DNA of 64,000 nucleotides from Candidatus Rifleibacteriota bacterium (GTDB lineage: Bacteria > Muiribacteriota > Ozemobacteria > Ozemobacterales > Ozemobacteraceae): contig JADFXM010000008.1 in the NCBI GenBank assembly GCA_015233565.1, positions 124,001 through 188,000 on the forward strand. The letters run 5' to 3'. Shown here piece by piece: positions 61,980 to 64,000 of this stretch. A program made the translations under genes and the position numbers. Positions within the stretch are counted from its first letter, which is position 1. Each line of letters starts with the position of its first letter. The notes under the pieces are model-generated. The model was given only the letters and a program-made list of their open reading frames with translations, made no database searches and was not told the DNA's origin.

Positions 61980-62546
61980 ATGAATATTAATTTGAATAGC
62001 GAAGCTGTCAAAAAACTTCCCCAAAAAATTACATTGATTGATCTTGGATTAAGTTGGAAATCTTTAATTTTGCTGATTTTATTTACTGCCCTTCCGAGTT
62101 CCCTGGCAGTCTGGTTTTTTTATAAAAGTGGAATCAATCAAAACATCAGCATTTTTTTTTGTTTTTTAATGGTACTGATTTTTTTTATTCTTAAGTATTT
62201 TTTGGAAAAATTACTCTATCCATTGTTGGCGTTTTACGGGTGGTTCCCAATGATAGAATATATTCCCGCTGATGATCAGATTATACTAAATGATTCGGTG
62301 GGCTTTGAAGGTCTGATTAGAGCTGATTCGAGATATGTCATTTCTTTGAAAAGCTTGAAGGAAATTAAACTCCGAAGGACTTCGGCGGATTTTTTTCAAC
62401 TTTTTATTGTGACCAGAAAAAATGAAGAAATTGCAATTAAATCCTCTTTGGGCAAAAATTTTCCTCTTTTAAAAAAACTTGGAGAGAGAATTGCAGTCAT
62501 GGTTTCGCTGCCTTTTAGCGATGAAAATATTTTCACCAGAGGGTGA
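61980..62546 (+). CDS. Small membrane protein of unknown function
   Basis: 188 residues from the ATG at 61980. The frame is open upstream to 61842, but that part overlaps the start of the divergent radical SAM gene. Two membrane helices lie at about 28-48 and 56-82, then a cytoplasmic strand-rich domain resembling a bacterial PH-like fold (YVISLKSLKEIKL, FQLFIVTRKNEEIAIKS). The family is not recognised. No strong ribosome site is seen. Followed by the sigma-54 transcript. Confidence 0.6.
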   Translation: MNINLNSEAVKKLPQKITLIDLGLSWKSLILLILFTALPSSLAVWFFYKSGINQNISIFFCFLMVLIFFILKYFLEKLLYPLLAFYGWFPMIEYIPADDQIILNDSVGFEGLIRADSRYVISLKSLKEIKLRRTSADFFQLFIVTRKNEEIAIKSSLGKNFPLLKKLGERIAVMVSLPFSDENIFTRG

Positions 62547-62608
62547 AAAAAGTTCACATGAGTGAAAAGTGCACTACCCAGAAATTTAGAATTATAGCTG
62601 ATTTTTAG

Positions 62609-62626
62609 TTGGCACGGGTTTTGCAT
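62609..62626 (+). promoter_or_regulatory. Sigma-54 (-24/-12) promoter
   Basis: TTGGCACGGGTTTTGCAT: exact match to the consensus TGGCACG-N4-TTGCA with the required spacing. Transcription should start near 62636. Sigma-54 promoters need an enhancer-binding ATPase; no binding site could be identified upstream. Confidence 0.8.
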
Positions 62627-62635
62627 GTTACTAAA

Positions 62636-62775
62636 GTGTTGGTTGATGAAGTCCCAGAAAATTAACTTTAAGGCTTTGAAAAAATTTACTTCATCGTCTT
62701 AAGTTTTTTAATAGTCCTCTCAAAAGATCCTCTCACTTTGTCCCCGGTTCTTTCGAAGCCGGGGGCTTTTTTTTT
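62636..62775 (+). ncRNA. Putative sigma-54-dependent small RNA or short mRNA
   Basis: The interval from the expected start of the sigma-54 promoter to a strong terminator is about 140 nt. It can fold a stem GATGAAGT (62645-62652) with ACTTCATC (62688-62695). It also contains ATG...TAA at 62646-62702 encoding the 18-residue peptide MKSQKINFKALKKFTSSS, whose start codon lies in that stem and has no clear ribosome site. So it may be a regulatory RNA, a peptide mRNA, or both. Confidence 0.5.
62739..62775 (+). terminator. Rho-independent terminator of the small transcript
   Basis: Stem TCCCCGGTTC / GAAGCCGGGGG with a TTTC loop (one bulge, G-T pairs), followed by nine T. It separates the small transcript from the ATPase gene. 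Confidence 0.85.
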
Positions 62776-62937
62776 CCCCCGAAAAAAAGAATCATTCTTG
62801 TATTAATCAGAAGATATTCCAAATACTTTAATTCTCGTTTTGACTTTACCGTAACAAAAAAGTTACAATAAATTGAATGGATAACAATTATTACTTTGTC
62901 GCTTTGAAATTTTTCCACGCTGAAACGAGGAAGTGAA

Positions 62938-64000
62938 ATGTCGGAAGAAAATCCAAAAATTCCTTTAAAGCCACGCATTCTTGGGCAAAAACCTTCTTTG
63001 GAAAATCAAAATGTGAATCAAAATCCAGGTTTGAATCCAAATTCAGATCAAACTTCAGGTTCGAACTGTAGTCCGACTTTGGCACCGAACCTGGGGGCGA
63101 ATCCGGCAACGAACTCTCAATTGAGCAGGAATTCCAATCCAAATCAGCAAGGGAATAGTTCCACGTCGGGGTCCAATTCCTCCAAACAAAATGAGTGCAA
63201 TGCAAATTCCAGTTTCTTTACGGAACTTGACATATTAATTCGGGCGAAATATCCTATTTTATATATCGTCTCACATGAAGAAGAACGTGTTGAGAAGCTG
63301 ATATATCAGATTTCCCAGGCGCAAAATAAACATTGCTATGGATGGTCAATCACAAAAGGGCTTCAACCAACTGGCGCAGAAGCCCAAAGTAGAAAGAAAA
63401 TTTCTGAATCGACACGTGATCCCCAGGAAGCCATTGAAAGCATTTTTGACAGCATGGAAAATGCGATTTATATTTTCAAAGATTACCATCCATTCCTCGA
63501 CAATATTTCTGTAATCAGGCGTTTAAGGGAATTGGCCGGTTTTTTGAGAGACAGTCCCAGGACTTTGGTAATTATTTCTCCGACGTTGAAGATTCCTTGT
63601 GAACTTGAAAAAGAAATTACTGTTGTAGAGTTTGGATTGCCAACCTCAAATGAAATTACCCGAAAATTGGAAGAAATGATTGAGCTGGTAAAAAGTAATC
63701 CGCAAGTAAAGATCAATTTGACTTCACAGGATAAAGAGCGATTAGTTAAAGCTTGCCAGGGTTTGACTTTAAATGAAATCGAAAATGTTCTGGCAAGGAC
63801 ATTAATTTCCAGACATAAGCTTGATGGAGAAGACTTAAGGGCCATTCACAGTGAAAAAGAACAGATAATCCGGAAAAGTGGAATTCTTGAATATTATCCG
63901 ACGAATGAAGGTATACACAGCGTTGGGGGCCTGGAGAACCTCAAAGATTGGTTTATGAAGAGGTCTCAAGCTTTTTCAGAAAAGGCCAAGATGTTTGGTT
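62938..64000 (+). CDS. Ycf46-like AAA ATPase, N-terminal part
   Basis: Starts at ATG 62938 with GAGGAAG upstream and stays open to the window edge (about 354 codons), so it is incomplete. Residues about 1-95 are a low-complexity linker rich in Asn, Ser, Pro and Gln. From about 100: FTELDILIRAKYPILYIVSHEEERVEKLI, QAQNKHCYGWSITKGL, DPQEAIESIF, FKDYHPFLD, VIRRLRELAGFL and VIISPTLKIPCELEKEITVVEFGLP (each shortened by family alignment), which is the non-canonical first ATPase half of the Ycf46 family, ending GIHSVGGLENLKDW, the usual entry to the canonical AAA domain. Walker motifs lie beyond the window. Function in bacteria is poorly known; in cyanobacteria Ycf46 relatives affect inorganic carbon use. 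Confidence 0.85.
   Translation, partial: MSEENPKIPLKPRILGQKPSLENQNVNQNPGLNPNSDQTSGSNCSPTLAPNLGANPATNSQLSRNSNPNQQGNSSTSGSNSSKQNECNANSSFFTELDILIRAKYPILYIVSHEEERVEKLIYQISQAQNKHCYGWSITKGLQPTGAEAQSRKKISESTRDPQEAIESIFDSMENAIYIFKDYHPFLDNISVIRRLRELAGFLRDSPRTLVIISPTLKIPCELEKEITVVEFGLPTSNEITRKLEEMIELVKSNPQVKINLTSQDKERLVKACQGLTLNEIENVLARTLISRHKLDGEDLRAIHSEKEQIIRKSGILEYYPTNEGIHSVGGLENLKDWFMKRSQAFSEKAKMFG

Larger units (their letters stand above)
62547..62937. other. Intergenic region encoding a sigma-54 transcript
   Basis: 391 bp containing the -24/-12 promoter (62609-62626), a putative small RNA with an 18-codon frame (62646-62702), a terminator (62739-62775) and then about 160 bp of leader to the Ycf46-like gene. 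Confidence 0.6.

Noticed and set aside
1..64000. CRISPR arrays, tRNA and rRNA genes
   Set aside because: No regularly spaced identical repeats and no T-arm-like motif in a cloverleaf context were seen; the intergenic repeats are dispersed, long and inverted-ended.

Overview
The window looks like a chromosome segment of an AT-rich (roughly 35-40 % GC by eye), diderm, probably anaerobic bacterium. Evidence for this is several lipoproteins with lipobox signals, type IV pilin-like proteins, an oxygen-sensitive class III ribonucleotide reductase with its radical-SAM activase, a B12-binding-type radical SAM protein, a sigma-54 promoter, and many membrane-bound class III cyclases. The mix (FecR/CHASE2 signalling, HEAT proteins, hybrid kinases, intergenic repeats) would suit a deep-branching phylum such as Candidatus Riflebacteria, but no taxonomic marker is present, so that is only a guess. 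No tRNA, rRNA, CRISPR or intact transposase gene was seen.

Layout. 1-198: 3' end of a thioredoxin-like gene. 304-5143 (minus): a minor-pilin cluster (PilX-, PilV- and PilW-like) split by a carbamate kinase and a small hypothetical gene, and littered with repeats. 5768-6442: a lipoprotein carrying a glutaredoxin domain. 6985-9975: nrdD-nrdG. 10905-16986: alpha/beta hydrolase, metallo-beta-lactamase-fold hydrolase, a GC-richer exported amidohydrolase, a YCII protein and an exported subtilase. 17739-19778: a single protein joining tRNA-guanine transglycosylase to an MnmC-type tRNA methyltransferase. 19967-33544 (plus): HEAT protein, two large Ig-like lipoproteins around a FecR-domain protein, and a CHASE2 adenylate/guanylate cyclase, probably one envelope-sensing module. 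33593-39056 (minus): CoA-transferase, nitrilase-family amidase, a receiver protein and a hybrid histidine kinase. 39205-50647: exported metalloprotease, gamma carbonic anhydrase-like protein, a six-repeat secreted protein with a glycine-zipper tail, a polytopic membrane protein and a large exported helical protein. 50909-51856: DUF45/YgjP metallopeptidase and FmdB zinc ribbon. 52123-58081 (plus): two adjacent paralogous membrane cyclases. 58331-64000: methyltransferase, DUF4080-type radical SAM protein, small membrane protein, a sigma-54-driven small transcript and the start of a Ycf46-like AAA ATPase.

Main points. (1) The tandem cyclases have lost complementary catalytic residues: the first keeps both metal aspartates but not the purine-binding lysine or the asparagine; the second keeps these but has lost the first metal aspartate. 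This is the pattern of mammalian C1/C2 adenylyl cyclase and predicts an obligate heterodimer. (2) The TGT-MnmC fusion joins two enzymes that both act on the tRNA wobble position. (3) A consensus -24/-12 promoter drives a roughly 140-nt terminated transcript that also encodes an 18-residue peptide. (4) Intergenic space is dominated by several families of short terminal-inverted-repeat elements (MITE-like), two copies with perfect 9-bp target duplications and two carrying a second element nested inside.
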